Shown piece after piece: positions 1 to 9,941 of a stretch of DNA of 64,000 bases. Every line of letters starts with the position of its first letter. Positions within the stretch are counted from its first letter, which is position 1. Under the pieces are notes generated by a model. That model ran no database searches. It saw nothing but the letters and a program-made list of their open reading frames with translations, and was not told the origin of the DNA. The stretch comes from Aureimonas mangrovi. Its GTDB lineage: Bacteria; Pseudomonadota; Alphaproteobacteria; Rhizobiales; Rhizobiaceae. The DNA lies in contig NZ_CP059692.1 in assembly GCF_014058705.1 (NCBI RefSeq), forward strand, positions 186,001-250,000, read 5' to 3'. The position numbers and the translations under genes are program-made.

Positions 1-2
1 GC

Positions 3-818
3 CGTCCCGCCGCGCAGGACCGCGCGACCTGGCTCGGCCATGCGACGGTGCTTCTCGAGATCGACGGCAAGCGCGTCCTCGTCGATCCGGTGTGGTCCAC
101 CTACGTCACGCCGCTGCCGCCCTTCGGGCCGAAGCGCATCGTGCCGCCGCCCGTGCCGATCGCGGACCTGCCGCCGATCGACGCGATCCTCGTGACGCAC
201 GACCATTACGACCATCTCGACCGCGCGAGCCTCGACGCCATGCCCGGCAAGGACAGGATCGAGGTCGTCGTGCCGCTCGGCGTGGGCGCCAGGCTTGCCT
301 CGATGGGCTTTTCCAGGATCGTCGAGACGGACTGGTGGCAGGAGCGGGAGGTCGCGGGGCTGAGGCTCGTCACGCTGCCGGCCTCGCACGAATCGGGGCG
401 GACCGCCTTTCGCAAGGACGATACGCTCTGGGCCTCCTTCGCGCTGTTCGGGGCCGGCGCGTCGGGCTCGCGCGTCTATCTGACGGGAGACAGCGGCTAC
501 CACACGCATTATGCGCGGATCGGCGAGCGGTTCGGGCCGTTCGATCTCGCCGTGATGAATCTCGGCGGCTACGCGCCGCTGCCGGTGGCTAACGCCTATC
601 ACTTCACGCCGGAGCAATCGATCGCGGCCCTGCGCGACCTCAGGGCGAAGATCGCCGTCCCGGTTCACTGGGCGACTTATCCGCTGGGCTCGGAAGACCC
701 TTTCGAACCCGGCCCCGCCTTCCTGCAGGAAGCATTTCGGCAAGGGCTCGACGCGGGCCGGGCGCGGCTGATGCGGATCGGCGAAACGCTGAGGATCAGT
801 GCGGCACGAGGCTCATGA
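3..818 (+). CDS. MBL-fold metal-dependent hydrolase (5' end outside window)
   Basis: Metallo-beta-lactamase-fold hydrolase of the UlaG/NAPE-PLD-like branch. The open frame runs in from the left edge: codons before the GTG at 48 read TWLGHATVLLE, the usual N-terminal strand of this family, so the true start lies upstream and the GTG is internal. The metal-binding motif HDHYDHLD is at 198-221. A later metal-binding Asp sits in LTGDSGYH (about 480-503) and a C-terminal His in VPVHWATY. There is no signal peptide in the visible part. The substrate cannot be told from sequence: relatives act on lipids, lactone phosphates or unknown esters. The last 23 bp overlap the convergent wall hydrolase gene. 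Confidence 0.85.
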   Translation, partial: RPAAQDRATWLGHATVLLEIDGKRVLVDPVWSTYVTPLPPFGPKRIVPPPVPIADLPPIDAILVTHDHYDHLDRASLDAMPGKDRIEVVVPLGVGARLASMGFSRIVETDWWQEREVAGLRLVTLPASHESGRTAFRKDDTLWASFALFGAGASGSRVYLTGDSGYHTHYARIGERFGPFDLAVMNLGGYAPLPVANAYHFTPEQSIAALRDLRAKIAVPVHWATYPLGSEDPFEPGPAFLQEAFRQGLDAGRARLMRIGETLRISAARGS

Positions 819-1344
819 GCGTGAGCGGGCCGTTGCCCCTCACGTCGCTTTGCGAGGCGATCGGCCCTTCGTGCTCGCGACGGTTCACCTTCTCGTAGAA
901 GGCGTTGCCGCCGGCGATCGTCACGTAGTTCATATTGCCGTAGCCGAAGGTCAGCCCGGCCTGGTGGAAGAACATGGCATTGTTCTCCTCCACGTCCGGG
1001 TGGCGCGCGCCGGCCAGCACGTCGGCGGCGACGTCCATCGCCAGATCCTTGCCGTTGGCCATCTCGCGGGACATGACGCCCGGCGCGAACTGGTTCCTTT
1101 GGCCGACGACGGCGCAGACGCTGTCGGGATACTGGCCCGACTCCAGCCGGTTCATCACGACGGAACCGACGGCCAGCATCCCCTCCTGGCTGGATCGGTT
1201 GCTTTCGAAATACATCGCGCGGGCGAGGCATTCCTGCTCGCGGGCATCGACCGGCGGCGCATAGGACAGCGGCATCGCGTCCTTGCTCTGCTGGCAGGCG
1301 CCGAGCGCCAGAAGCGAGACGAGACCGAGTGCGGCCTTACGCAT
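796..1344 (-). CDS. Cell wall hydrolase, SleB-like lipoprotein
   Basis: Predicted peptidoglycan hydrolase of the SleB/Hydrolase_2 type, 182 aa. The N-terminus is a lipoprotein signal with lipobox LGAC, so Cys17 would be lipidated and the enzyme anchored in the cell envelope. The catalytic-domain signature ARAMYFES (candidate catalytic Glu47) is followed by EGMLAVGSVVMNR, as in SleB lytic transglycosylase domains. The family is known in spore cortex lysis, but homologues are common in non-sporulating Alphaproteobacteria, where they probably remodel the wall. The 3' end overlaps the convergent MBL gene. The start is the Met preceding the signal peptide. Confidence 0.85.
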   Translation of the reverse strand: MRKAALGLVSLLALGACQQSKDAMPLSYAPPVDAREQECLARAMYFESNRSSQEGMLAVGSVVMNRLESGQYPDSVCAVVGQRNQFAPGVMSREMANGKDLAMDVAADVLAGARHPDVEENNAMFFHQAGLTFGYGNMNYVTIAGGNAFYEKVNRREHEGPIASQSDVRGNGPLTLMSLVPH

Positions 1345-1755
1345 GGATCATCCCCCGATGACAAATCCCCTGTGACGCCGTCCTAGGGGGAGTGTCGGGC
1401 GTGAAGAGGGCGAAGGCGACGCGATCTTAAGGTTAACGAGGCCGCTGTTGCCGATAGGCCACAAATCGCCTGCGGAAGCAGCCCGGATCCCTGCCGCACA
1501 GGCGTTCACGCCTTTCCGCCACGGCACACTGGCACGGCGCTCATGGGTGGGGCATCAACATCGCCCCAAGAAGGCGGAGGCCCCGCCTTTGCAGGCGTTC
1601 AAGGACGATTTCCACGTCTTAACAAGAGGTTAATCGTGCAACTGAAAGGTTCCCACCGCCTCTAAATGACCTCTTTCACGCCCCCTCGCCTCCCCATTCT
1701 CGCCCGCTCGGGCGTCGATGTGCGGGTCATCGTCAACAACGAATGCCACCAACGA
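1345..1755. other. Divergent intergenic region with one hairpin
   Basis: About 410 bp between the divergent SleB-like and RlpA-like genes, presumably holding both promoters. The only clear structure is a 7-bp stem with a 5-nt loop (AAGGCGG 1571-1577, CCGCCTT 1583-1589). A 61-codon frame at 1448-1633 has no recognisable features. The stretch 1666-1755 stays open in the rlpA frame, but the signal peptide begins at 1756. Confidence 0.5.
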
Positions 1756-2145
1756 ATGAAGCTGACCGCAAAGATCGTCCTCGCGACGGCCGCCATCACC
1801 TGCGCCTTCAACGCACCGTTCACTACCGCCGCGCAGGCCGACCCCGTCATCGTGCGGACCATCTCCGGTCCTGCTTCCTGGTACGGCCCCGGCTTTCAGG
1901 GCCGCAAGACCGCCAATGGCGAGCGCTTCGACATGAACGAACTCACGGCCGCGCATCGCTCGCTGCCCTTCGGCACCAAGGTGCGTGTGACCTGCCGCAA
2001 CACGGGCAAGTCAGTCACCGTTCGGATCAACGATCGCGGGCCGTTTCACGGCAATCGCGTGATCGATCTTTCGCGCGCGGCAGCCAGCCAGATCGGTATT
2101 ACGAACGCCGGCGTCGGCGCGGTGAAGATCGACGTCCTGGCCTGA
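1756..2145 (+). CDS. RlpA-like septal ring lytic transglycosylase family protein
   Basis: Short exported protein (129 aa) consisting of one double-psi beta-barrel domain. The start at 1756 is chosen because a typical signal peptide follows (MKLTAKIVLATAAITCAFNA, ending near AQA at about residue 28); the in-frame upstream extension is Pro/Arg-rich and unlike a leader. The mature part shows the RlpA signatures ASWYGPGFQGRKTANGE, LTAAH, LPFGT and VRINDRGPF with the conserved Asp of the active-site cleft. It has no SPOR domain and no lipobox, so it is a minimal periplasmic form rather than the septal lipoprotein of E. coli. Cleavage of glycan strands is inferred from the family. Confidence 0.85.
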   Translation: MKLTAKIVLATAAITCAFNAPFTTAAQADPVIVRTISGPASWYGPGFQGRKTANGERFDMNELTAAHRSLPFGTKVRVTCRNTGKSVTVRINDRGPFHGNRVIDLSRAAASQIGITNAGVGAVKIDVLA

Positions 2146-2168
2146 GTAACATTCGGGCGCTGGGCCCG

Positions 2169-2267
2169 TCAGGGCATGATGAGGGCCTTCGCCAGAACGG
2201 CGGCGCCTCCCGCCATGGCGAAGAAGGTCACGTTCACGAAGACGGTGACGAAGGTTTCGATCTTCAT
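2169..2267 (-). CDS. 32-aa hydrophobic microprotein
   Basis: Small frame reading MKIETFVTVFVNVTFFAMAG, then GAAVLAKALIMP and a TGA stop: one predicted membrane span with a positively charged residue on each side. A clear Shine-Dalgarno (GGAGAG) lies five bases before the ATG on the minus strand, which is the main reason to call it. It is convergent with the RlpA-like gene and divergent from the 54-aa membrane protein. The family is not recognised and no function is assigned. Confidence 0.55.
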   Translation of the reverse strand: MKIETFVTVFVNVTFFAMAGGAAVLAKALIMP

Positions 2268-2389
2268 CGGGCTCTCCAGTCCTTAACGCTTCCTTAACGT
2301 CGCGCGCGGCGCAGCGTTCCCCTCGAACGGCTCGCTCCCACGGCCCGGCGCGCTAGTTGCACCGTCTGCGAGGCGGAAGAGGGTCGAGG

Positions 2390-2554
2390 ATGAGCAGTGA
2401 CAAGGACGCGCCGGGCGCTGACGAGGAACAGGCGCAGGTCGAGGCCGAGCCCGAACGCATGTCGTGGTTCGCTATCGGCTTCATGGCGCTCTGCGTTCTG
2501 ATGACGGCTGCCCTCGTCTACTATGTCTGGATCGTCTACGAGGGTGCCGTATGA
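2390..2554 (+). CDS. 54-aa single-span membrane protein
   Basis: Starts at the ATG at 2390, just after a purine-rich GGGTCGAGG. The acidic N-terminal half (Asp/Glu-rich, about 23 residues) is followed by one hydrophobic segment from WFAIGFMALC to YYVWIVYEGAV. Its stop overlaps the exoD start in an ATGA arrangement, so the two genes are translationally coupled. The family is unknown; coupling suggests a partner or accessory of the ExoD-like membrane protein. A longer frame from 2357 adds only Arg/Gly-rich residues and is unlikely. Confidence 0.65.
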   Translation: MSSDKDAPGADEEQAQVEAEPERMSWFAIGFMALCVLMTAALVYYVWIVYEGAV

Positions 2555-3189
2555 ACGGGGCGACGCGAGCATCACCTGCGCGCGCAGGCAGCGACGAGGG
2601 CGAAGAGGTTCGCTTCGACAGCCTCGGCGAGCTCCTTGACGCCATCGACGCGCGATCGGACCGCGACGACGGCGTGACGCTGGACACCGTTCAGGACATG
2701 GCGGGCCGCTCGGCCTTCGGGCCGATGATCCTTCTGCCCGGCCTCATCGCCCTCTCGCCGCTCTCCGGCATTCCCACGCTTCCCACCATCCTCGGGACCA
2801 TCGTCATCCTGATCGCCGCCCAGCTCGTCCTCGGTCGGCACGAGATCTGGCTGCCGCGCCGCCTTCTGAACGCGCGGCTGTCGCGCGAGCGCGTCGACAA
2901 GGGCATGCGCTTCCTGAAACCCGTCGCGCGCACCGTGGACAAGGTCATCAAGCCGCGTCTTGCCTTCGCGACGAAGGATTTCGCCCAGCGCGGGGCCGCG
3001 CTGATGTGCATCATCGTGGCAATGACCATGCCGCCGCTCGAGCTCCTGCCCTTCATGGCCACTTCGGCCGGGCTGATCCTCTCGATCTTTGGCCTCGCCA
3101 TCACCGTGCGGGACGGCGTCCTGATGCTTGTCGCGCTGGCGCTCACATTCGCGGGCGCGGGCGGCCTCGTCTACTGGTTCTTCTTCTGA
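2551..3189 (+). CDS. exoD: ExoD family exopolysaccharide synthesis protein
   Basis: 212-aa integral membrane protein of the ExoD family. The cytosolic N-terminal part contains LGELLDAIDARSDRDDGVTL. It is followed by the conserved block FGPMILLPGLIALSPLSGIP and several hydrophobic helices, ending in LVYWFFF. In Sinorhizobium, exoD affects exopolysaccharide production and alkali tolerance, but its biochemical role is unknown. The start at 2551 overlaps the preceding 54-aa gene by four bases. The last 19 bp overlap the convergent NAD synthetase gene. Confidence 0.85.
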   Translation: MNGATRASPARAGSDEGEEVRFDSLGELLDAIDARSDRDDGVTLDTVQDMAGRSAFGPMILLPGLIALSPLSGIPTLPTILGTIVILIAAQLVLGRHEIWLPRRLLNARLSRERVDKGMRFLKPVARTVDKVIKPRLAFATKDFAQRGAALMCIIVAMTMPPLELLPFMATSAGLILSIFGLAITVRDGVLMLVALALTFAGAGGLVYWFFF

Positions 3190-5240
3190 GGAACGCTCGC
3201 CAGCCCGCGCAACCAGGCATCGGCCACCGCATCGGAGGGCGCGCGCCAGTCTCCGCGCGGTGACAGCGCCCCGCCGGACGAGACCTTCGGCCCGTTCGGC
3301 ATCGCGGTGCGCTTGAACTGGCTCGTCTGGAAGAAGCGCACGAGGAAGCGCTCCAGCCAGTGCCGGATGGTGGCGAGGTCGTAGGCGTTGCGCGCATCGG
3401 CCGGCATGTTGGCAGGCCATTGGCCGGCCTCCGCGTCGCCCCAGGCGTGCCAGGCGAGAAAGGCGATCTTGGCCGGAGACTGGCCGTAGCGCAGCGTGTG
3501 GAACAGGAAGAAGTCGTTCAGCTCGTAAGGGCCGATCTTCTCCTGCGTCGACTGGATCGTCCCATCGGCGCCCGCCGGCACGAGCTCGGGCGAGATCTCC
3601 GTGTCGAGGATCGCCGTCAGGATCTCACCCGTCGCTTCGTCGAACTGGCCGGAGGCGACCGTCCATCGGATAAGATGCTGGATCAGCGTCTTCGGCACGC
3701 CCGGATTGACCCCGTAATGGCTCATCTGGTCGCCGACGCCGTAGGTCGCCCAGCCGAGCGCGAGTTCCGAGAGATCGCCGGTGCCGATGACGAAGCCGCC
3801 GCGCTGGTTGGCGAGCCGGAAGAGATAGTCGGTGCGGAGCCCCGCCTGCACGTTCTCGAAGGTGACGTCGTAGACCGGCTCGTCCTTGGCGAACGGGTGG
3901 CCCATGTCGGCGAGCATCTGGCGGGCGGCGGGGCGGATGTCGATCTCATCGGCCGTGACGCCGAGCGCGCGCATCAGCGCCCAGGCGTTCGCCTTCGTCG
4001 CCTCGCCCGTCGCGAAACCCGGCAGCGTAAAGGCGAGGATGTTCTCGCGCGAAACGCCCATCACGTCGCAGGCCTTGGCCGCGACGATCAGCGCGTGGGT
4101 GGAATCGAGGCCGCCCGAAACACCGATCACCATCGTCTCGCCCGGCGTTGCCTCGAAGCGACGGATCAGCGCATGAACCTGGATGTTGAACGCCTCGTAG
4201 CAGTCCCGGTCGAGGCTTTCGGGCGCATTCGGCACGTAGGGGAAGCGCCGCGCCGGGCGGATCAGCCCACGATCCTGAAAATGCGGGCGATGCTCGAAGG
4301 CGATCCGGCGAAAGCGCGTCTCGGGATGGCCGGCCGCCGCCGCGCCGTCGTTGAAGGTACCGGTGCGCAGGCGCTCCAGCCGGATGCGCTGGAGGTCCAC
4401 ATCGGCGAGGATGTGCTGCGCCTCGCGGCGGAAGCGCTCGGATTCGGCGAGGAGATCGCCGAGTTCATGCACGGTCCCCTGCCCGTCGAAGGAGACGTCG
4501 TTCGAACTCTCGCCCGGCCCGGCCGCCGAATAGACATAGGCCGAGACCGTGCGCATCGCGTGGCTGGCGCACAGGAGGTGCCGGTCCGCCGCCTTGCCGA
4601 CGGTGATTGGCGAGCCGGAGAGGTTGCACAGGATCAGCGCCCCGGCCAAGGCGCCGTTCGTGGAGGGCGGCGCCGGCGCCCAGACGTCCTCGCAGATTTC
4701 CACGTGAAACACGAAGTCGGTAAGATCGCTCGCGGCGAAGACGAGGTCCGGCCCGAAGGGCACGCGCGCGCCCAGAAGCTCCATCGAGAGGCCGGCCAGG
4801 CCGATACCGGGCGCGAACCAGCGCTTCTCGTAATATTCGCGGTAGTTCGGCAGATAGGATTTCGGAACGACGCCGAGGATCGCCCCGCGCGAGACGACGA
4901 CGGCACAGTTGTAGAGCCGGCCCTCGCGCCGGACCGGGGCCCCGACGAGAAGGACGGCCGAAAGTTCACGGCTTGCCTCGACGACGCGTCCGAGCGCGGC
5001 CTCCACGTCGTCGAGCAGCGCCTCCTGCATCAGGAGATCGTCGATCGCGTAGCCCGACAGGCCGAGTTCGGGAAAGACGACGAGATCGGCGCCGTCCTCG
5101 CAGGCGCTCTTCGCCTCCGCGATCGTCCCCGCGGCGTTGGACGCGGGGTCGGCTACGAAGACGCGCGGCGTCGAGACGGCGACGCGCACGAAGCCGTGGC
5201 TGTGGAAGGCCTCGAAAGGCGCGCGCCCTTCCTGCGACAT
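3171..5240 (-). CDS. nadE: Glutamine-dependent NAD(+) synthetase
   Basis: Cytosolic two-domain enzyme (689 aa from MSQEGRAPFE) that makes NAD from deamido-NAD, ATP and glutamine. The N-terminal nitrilase-like glutaminase domain has the triad Glu58 (FPELGLSGY), Lys127 (VPKSYLPNYREYYEKR) and Cys183 (EICEDVWAP). The C-terminal synthetase domain carries the ATP pyrophosphatase loop SGGLDST at 375-381. Length and layout match the long Mycobacterium-type NadE rather than the shorter ammonia-dependent form. A Met 18 codons upstream is in frame but adds only Arg-rich sequence. The 3' end overlaps exoD by 19 bp. Confidence 0.95.
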   Translation of the reverse strand: MSQEGRAPFEAFHSHGFVRVAVSTPRVFVADPASNAAGTIAEAKSACEDGADLVVFPELGLSGYAIDDLLMQEALLDDVEAALGRVVEASRELSAVLLVGAPVRREGRLYNCAVVVSRGAILGVVPKSYLPNYREYYEKRWFAPGIGLAGLSMELLGARVPFGPDLVFAASDLTDFVFHVEICEDVWAPAPPSTNGALAGALILCNLSGSPITVGKAADRHLLCASHAMRTVSAYVYSAAGPGESSNDVSFDGQGTVHELGDLLAESERFRREAQHILADVDLQRIRLERLRTGTFNDGAAAAGHPETRFRRIAFEHRPHFQDRGLIRPARRFPYVPNAPESLDRDCYEAFNIQVHALIRRFEATPGETMVIGVSGGLDSTHALIVAAKACDVMGVSRENILAFTLPGFATGEATKANAWALMRALGVTADEIDIRPAARQMLADMGHPFAKDEPVYDVTFENVQAGLRTDYLFRLANQRGGFVIGTGDLSELALGWATYGVGDQMSHYGVNPGVPKTLIQHLIRWTVASGQFDEATGEILTAILDTEISPELVPAGADGTIQSTQEKIGPYELNDFFLFHTLRYGQSPAKIAFLAWHAWGDAEAGQWPANMPADARNAYDLATIRHWLERFLVRFFQTSQFKRTAMPNGPKVSSGGALSPRGDWRAPSDAVADAWLRGLASVPQKKNQ

Positions 5241-5333
5241 GCGATGCGTCCTTGCCCGAGCCGGCGTGCGCCGGCGCCGGCACTCCCTTAGCATCTTGTC
5301 GCGGCCTGTCCCACAGAGGGACGCGCCCCGTGG

Positions 5334-6980
<1,647 letters not shown>

Positions 6981-7130
6981 GTGGTTCCTCCCTGCGGCGG
7001 TGCGAACGGCCGCTCCTCGAAGGGCGTGCCCGTTTCCTCCCGGGGCGCGCCGTTCGTCCAATGAGGGATATAGGGCCCGATCGCTTCCCGCCTGGCAAGA
7101 AGTCTTCCGCCCGATTCGCGGCCGGCGAAA

Positions 7131-7940
7131 TCAGGCCTCCGCCGTCTTGCGGCCGGCGCGGGAGCGGCGCGCGACCTCGTAGCCGACCGCACCGAGGATT
7201 GTCACGATAATCATCACCAGCGCCAATGCGTTGACGGCCGGTGTCAGGCCGGTGCGCACCTGCGTTGCGATATAGACCGTGAGCGGCGTATCGAAGCCGC
7301 GCACGAAGAGCGTCGTGTTGTAGTTCTCGATCGACTGGAGGATCGCCAGCAGCGCCGCCGCGATCAGCGCGGGCCGAAGGAACGGCAGCAGCACGCGCCG
7401 GAACACCATGAATTTCGAGGCGCCGAGCCCGAGCGCGGCCTCCTCCTGCGTGCGGTCGAAGCGCTGGAGGCGCGCCGTGATCATCAGCATCACGTAGCAG
7501 GCGATGAAGCTCGTCTGTGCGACGACGATCAGGAAGACGCCGCCGCCGACCCCGAGGCTGCGCCACAGGATCAGGGTTGCGATCCCGATGACGACGCCGG
7601 GGGTCAGCAGCGGCGAGACCATCACCGCGTACATGAAGCCCCGCGCCCGCGCGTGGAGGCTGGTGAGGACGAGCGCGGCGGCCGTGCCGACCGGCAGCGC
7701 GACGGCGACGACGCAGAGCGCGACGAGGATCGAGGTGCGCAGCGAGGCCCACATCGCCGTGTCGGCCCAGAGCGCGTCGAACCATTGCAGCGTCGTGCCC
7801 TGCCAGGGGGTCACGGTCGGGAAGCGGCTGGTGTTGAAGGTCGCCGCGCCCATCACGGCCAGCGGCACGAAGAGATAGAGGAAGAAGGCGAGCGCGTAGA
7901 AGCCGAACAGCGCCTTGCGGATCGTCTCGGCGGCGTTCAC
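7131..7940 (-). CDS. ABC transporter permease, PotC-like
   Basis: Inner-membrane permease (269 aa) of the spermidine/putrescine-type importer. The start is a GTG at 7940 (VNAAETIRKALFG) overlapping the stop of the upstream permease in a GTGA arrangement, which implies translational coupling. About six hydrophobic segments are visible. The EAA loop reads EEAALGLGASKFMVFRRVLLP, where the ATPase docks. The substrate may be a polyamine, but relatives carry other small cations or opines. Confidence 0.88.
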   Translation of the reverse strand: MNAAETIRKALFGFYALAFFLYLFVPLAVMGAATFNTSRFPTVTPWQGTTLQWFDALWADTAMWASLRTSILVALCVVAVALPVGTAAALVLTSLHARARGFMYAVMVSPLLTPGVVIGIATLILWRSLGVGGGVFLIVVAQTSFIACYVMLMITARLQRFDRTQEEAALGLGASKFMVFRRVLLPFLRPALIAAALLAILQSIENYNTTLFVRGFDTPLTVYIATQVRTGLTPAVNALALVMIIVTILGAVGYEVARRSRAGRKTAEA

Positions 7941-8818
7941 TTGGCAACGTCCGTCAAATTGACGCGCGCGAGCTTGAGCGTGACGAGCACGACCGCGAGG
8001 CAAAGGACGAGCAGCACCAGCGCGTAGGCCGCGCCTCGGTTCCAGTCCCCGCCCTCGAAGAACCAGTTGTAGATGATCTGCGTGAACCAGCGCGAACCGG
8101 GGGCGCCGAGCAGCGAGGGCGCGACGTAGGAGCCGGCCGCCAGCATGAAGGTGAAGACGCAGCCCGTCGCGATGCCGGCCTTGGCGTGCGGAATGACGAT
8201 GCGCGTGTGGATCTTCCACGTCGAGGCGCCGAGGTCCCGCGCCGCCTCCACCTGCGCCTTCTCCAGGCTCTCGATCGAATTGTAGATCGGGAAGAGCATG
8301 AACAGGATGTAGGCGTAGATCATGCCCACGAGGACGCCCGTGTCACCGTACCAGCGCACCGGTGAATCGATCAGCCCGATCTCCATCAGAAGCGCGTTCA
8401 ACGGCCCCCGGAAGGCGAGGATGATGTACCAGGCGAGCGTGCGCAGCACCTCGTTGATCCAGAACGGGATCGTCAGCGCCAGGAGCACCAGCGCCGTCTG
8501 GTTCCGGCCCGCCGTCTGCGCCAGCCAGTAGGCCAGCGGGTAGCAGACGAGGAAGGTCGCGAAGGCGACGAGCGCGCTCGCCCACACCGTCTTGAAGAAG
8601 ATCGCGCGGTGCGTCGCCTCGCCGGCGAGGTAGAGGACGTTGGAGAAGGTGTAGACGTCGTCCGGGCCGCCGATCGCGGCCGGCGGCAGGTTGGGCCGCA
8701 GCGCGTAGTCGATCATCATCAGGTTCGGCGCCAGCACCATGCCGGCGAGCCAGGCGCCGACGAGCGTGAGGAAGAGGGTCGACAGGCCCGCGCCGAAGCG
8801 CCCGAAGAGATCAGACAT
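7937..8818 (-). CDS. ABC transporter permease, PotB-like
   Basis: First permease (293 aa) of the polyamine-type importer, with about six membrane segments and EAA motif EAARDLGASTWKIHTRIVIPHA. Its start overlaps the end of the ATPase gene by 8 bp and its stop overlaps the start of the PotC-like gene, so the three are transcribed and probably translated together. The loop after the first span (residues about 40-60) is periplasmic, as in PotB. Confidence 0.88.
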   Translation of the reverse strand: MSDLFGRFGAGLSTLFLTLVGAWLAGMVLAPNLMMIDYALRPNLPPAAIGGPDDVYTFSNVLYLAGEATHRAIFFKTVWASALVAFATFLVCYPLAYWLAQTAGRNQTALVLLALTIPFWINEVLRTLAWYIILAFRGPLNALLMEIGLIDSPVRWYGDTGVLVGMIYAYILFMLFPIYNSIESLEKAQVEAARDLGASTWKIHTRIVIPHAKAGIATGCVFTFMLAAGSYVAPSLLGAPGSRWFTQIIYNWFFEGGDWNRGAAYALVLLVLCLAVVLVTLKLARVNLTDVAK

Positions 8819-9884
8819 CGGGCAGGATCACCGCATGGGCCGGCGCGAAGGAAAAGCGCGCCGGGGCGCCGACGGGCGGCGCCGCCCCGAGATCGGCGTT
8901 GGCGAGTGAGGCGATCAGCGGCGCGCCGCCTTCCGTGCGGCCGTGGACGAGCGCGAAGGGGCCTTCGAAGTCGATCCGCTCGATCTGCGCCGACACGATG
9001 TTGGCTGCGCCCTCGCCGCTTGCCGGCTTCAGCGATTCCGGCCGCACGTAGAGGCGCGCGCTCATGCCGGACGACAGGCCGTGCCCGCCGCGCGCCAGCA
9101 TCCGCCCGTGCGCCGTCTCGATCGCCGCCTGCCCGCCCGAAATGTCGCCCACCGTGCCGGAGATGACGTTCGTCTCGCCGACGAAGGAGGCGACGAAGGG
9201 CGTCTGCGGATTGTCGTAGAGATCGCGCGGCGCGCCGACCTGCTGCAAGACGCCCGCGCTCATCACCGCGACGCGGTCCGACATCGCCAGCGCCTCGGAC
9301 TGGTCGTGCGTGATGTAGATGAAGGTGACGCCGGTGCGCTTCTGGAGCGCGCGCAGCTCGGCGCGCATGTGCTGGCGCAGCTTCAGGTCCAGCGCCGAAA
9401 GCGGCTCGTCGAGGAGGAGCACCTGCGGCTCGACGGCGAGCGCGCGGGCGATGGCGACGCGCTGGCGCTGGCCGCCGGAGAGCTCGCCCGGCATGCGATC
9501 GCCGTAGCCCTCGAGCGCGATGAGCTTCAGGAGCTCGTCGGCCTTCCGGCGACGCTCCGCCTTTGCGACGCCCTTGGCTTCGAGCCCGAAGGCGATGTTC
9601 TCCCACACCGGCATCAGCGGGAAAAGCGCGAGGCTCTGGAAGATCATCGCGGTCGGGCGCTGGTTCGGGCCGAGGCCCTTCATGTCCCGCCCGCCGATCA
9701 GGACGCGGCCCTCGCTCGGCTGCAGGAAGCCGGCGACGATGCGCAGGAGCGTGGTCTTGCCGCAGCCGGACGGGCCGAGGATCGAGAAGAACTCGCCGCC
9801 CTCGACCGTGAAGGAGACGTCGCCGACGGCGCGCGAGCCGCCGAAGCGCATGCCGACGTCATGAAGCTCGACGGAATGGGACAT
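8811..9884 (-). CDS. ABC transporter ATP-binding protein, PotA-like
   Basis: Cytosolic ATPase (357 aa) energising the importer. Walker A GPSGCGKTT is at residues 37-45, the signature [15 protein letters not shown] follows, and Walker B VLLLDEPLSALD is next. A C-terminal TOBE-like regulatory extension of over 100 residues fits the PotA/MalK class. The start at 9884 follows GACGAGGAACC. An upstream Met in frame lies inside a GC hairpin and is rejected. Confidence 0.92.
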   Translation of the reverse strand: MSHSVELHDVGMRFGGSRAVGDVSFTVEGGEFFSILGPSGCGKTTLLRIVAGFLQPSEGRVLIGGRDMKGLGPNQRPTAMIFQSLALFPLMPVWENIAFGLEAKGVAKAERRRKADELLKLIALEGYGDRMPGELSGGQRQRVAIARALAVEPQVLLLDEPLSALDLKLRQHMRAELRALQKRTGVTFIYITHDQSEALAMSDRVAVMSAGVLQQVGAPRDLYDNPQTPFVASFVGETNVISGTVGDISGGQAAIETAHGRMLARGGHGLSSGMSARLYVRPESLKPASGEGAANIVSAQIERIDFEGPFALVHGRTEGGAPLIASLANADLGAAPPVGAPARFSFAPAHAVILPDV

Positions 9885-9906
9885 GGTTCCTCGTCGTCTG
9901 GAGAGA

Positions 9907-9928
9907 GGGGCGGCCGGCCAGCCGCCCC
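9907..9928. other. GC-rich hairpin between binding-protein and ATPase genes
   Basis: Perfect 8-bp stem GGGGCGGC (9907-9914) and GCCGCCCC (9921-9928) with a 6-nt loop, in the 57-bp gap after the periplasmic binding-protein gene. No T-run follows on the minus strand, so it is more likely an mRNA-stabilising or partial attenuation element than a full terminator. Such hairpins often let the binding protein be made in excess over the membrane components. Confidence 0.5.
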
Positions 9929-9941
9929 CGTCCGTTCGCAA

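Noticed and set aside
1448-1633. A 61-codon frame in the SleB/RlpA gap
   Set aside because: No ribosome site, no hydrophobic segment or motif. Treated as non-coding.
3360-5291. A 643-codon open frame antisense to nadE
   Set aside because: No recognisable motif, and composition of a codon-bias shadow.
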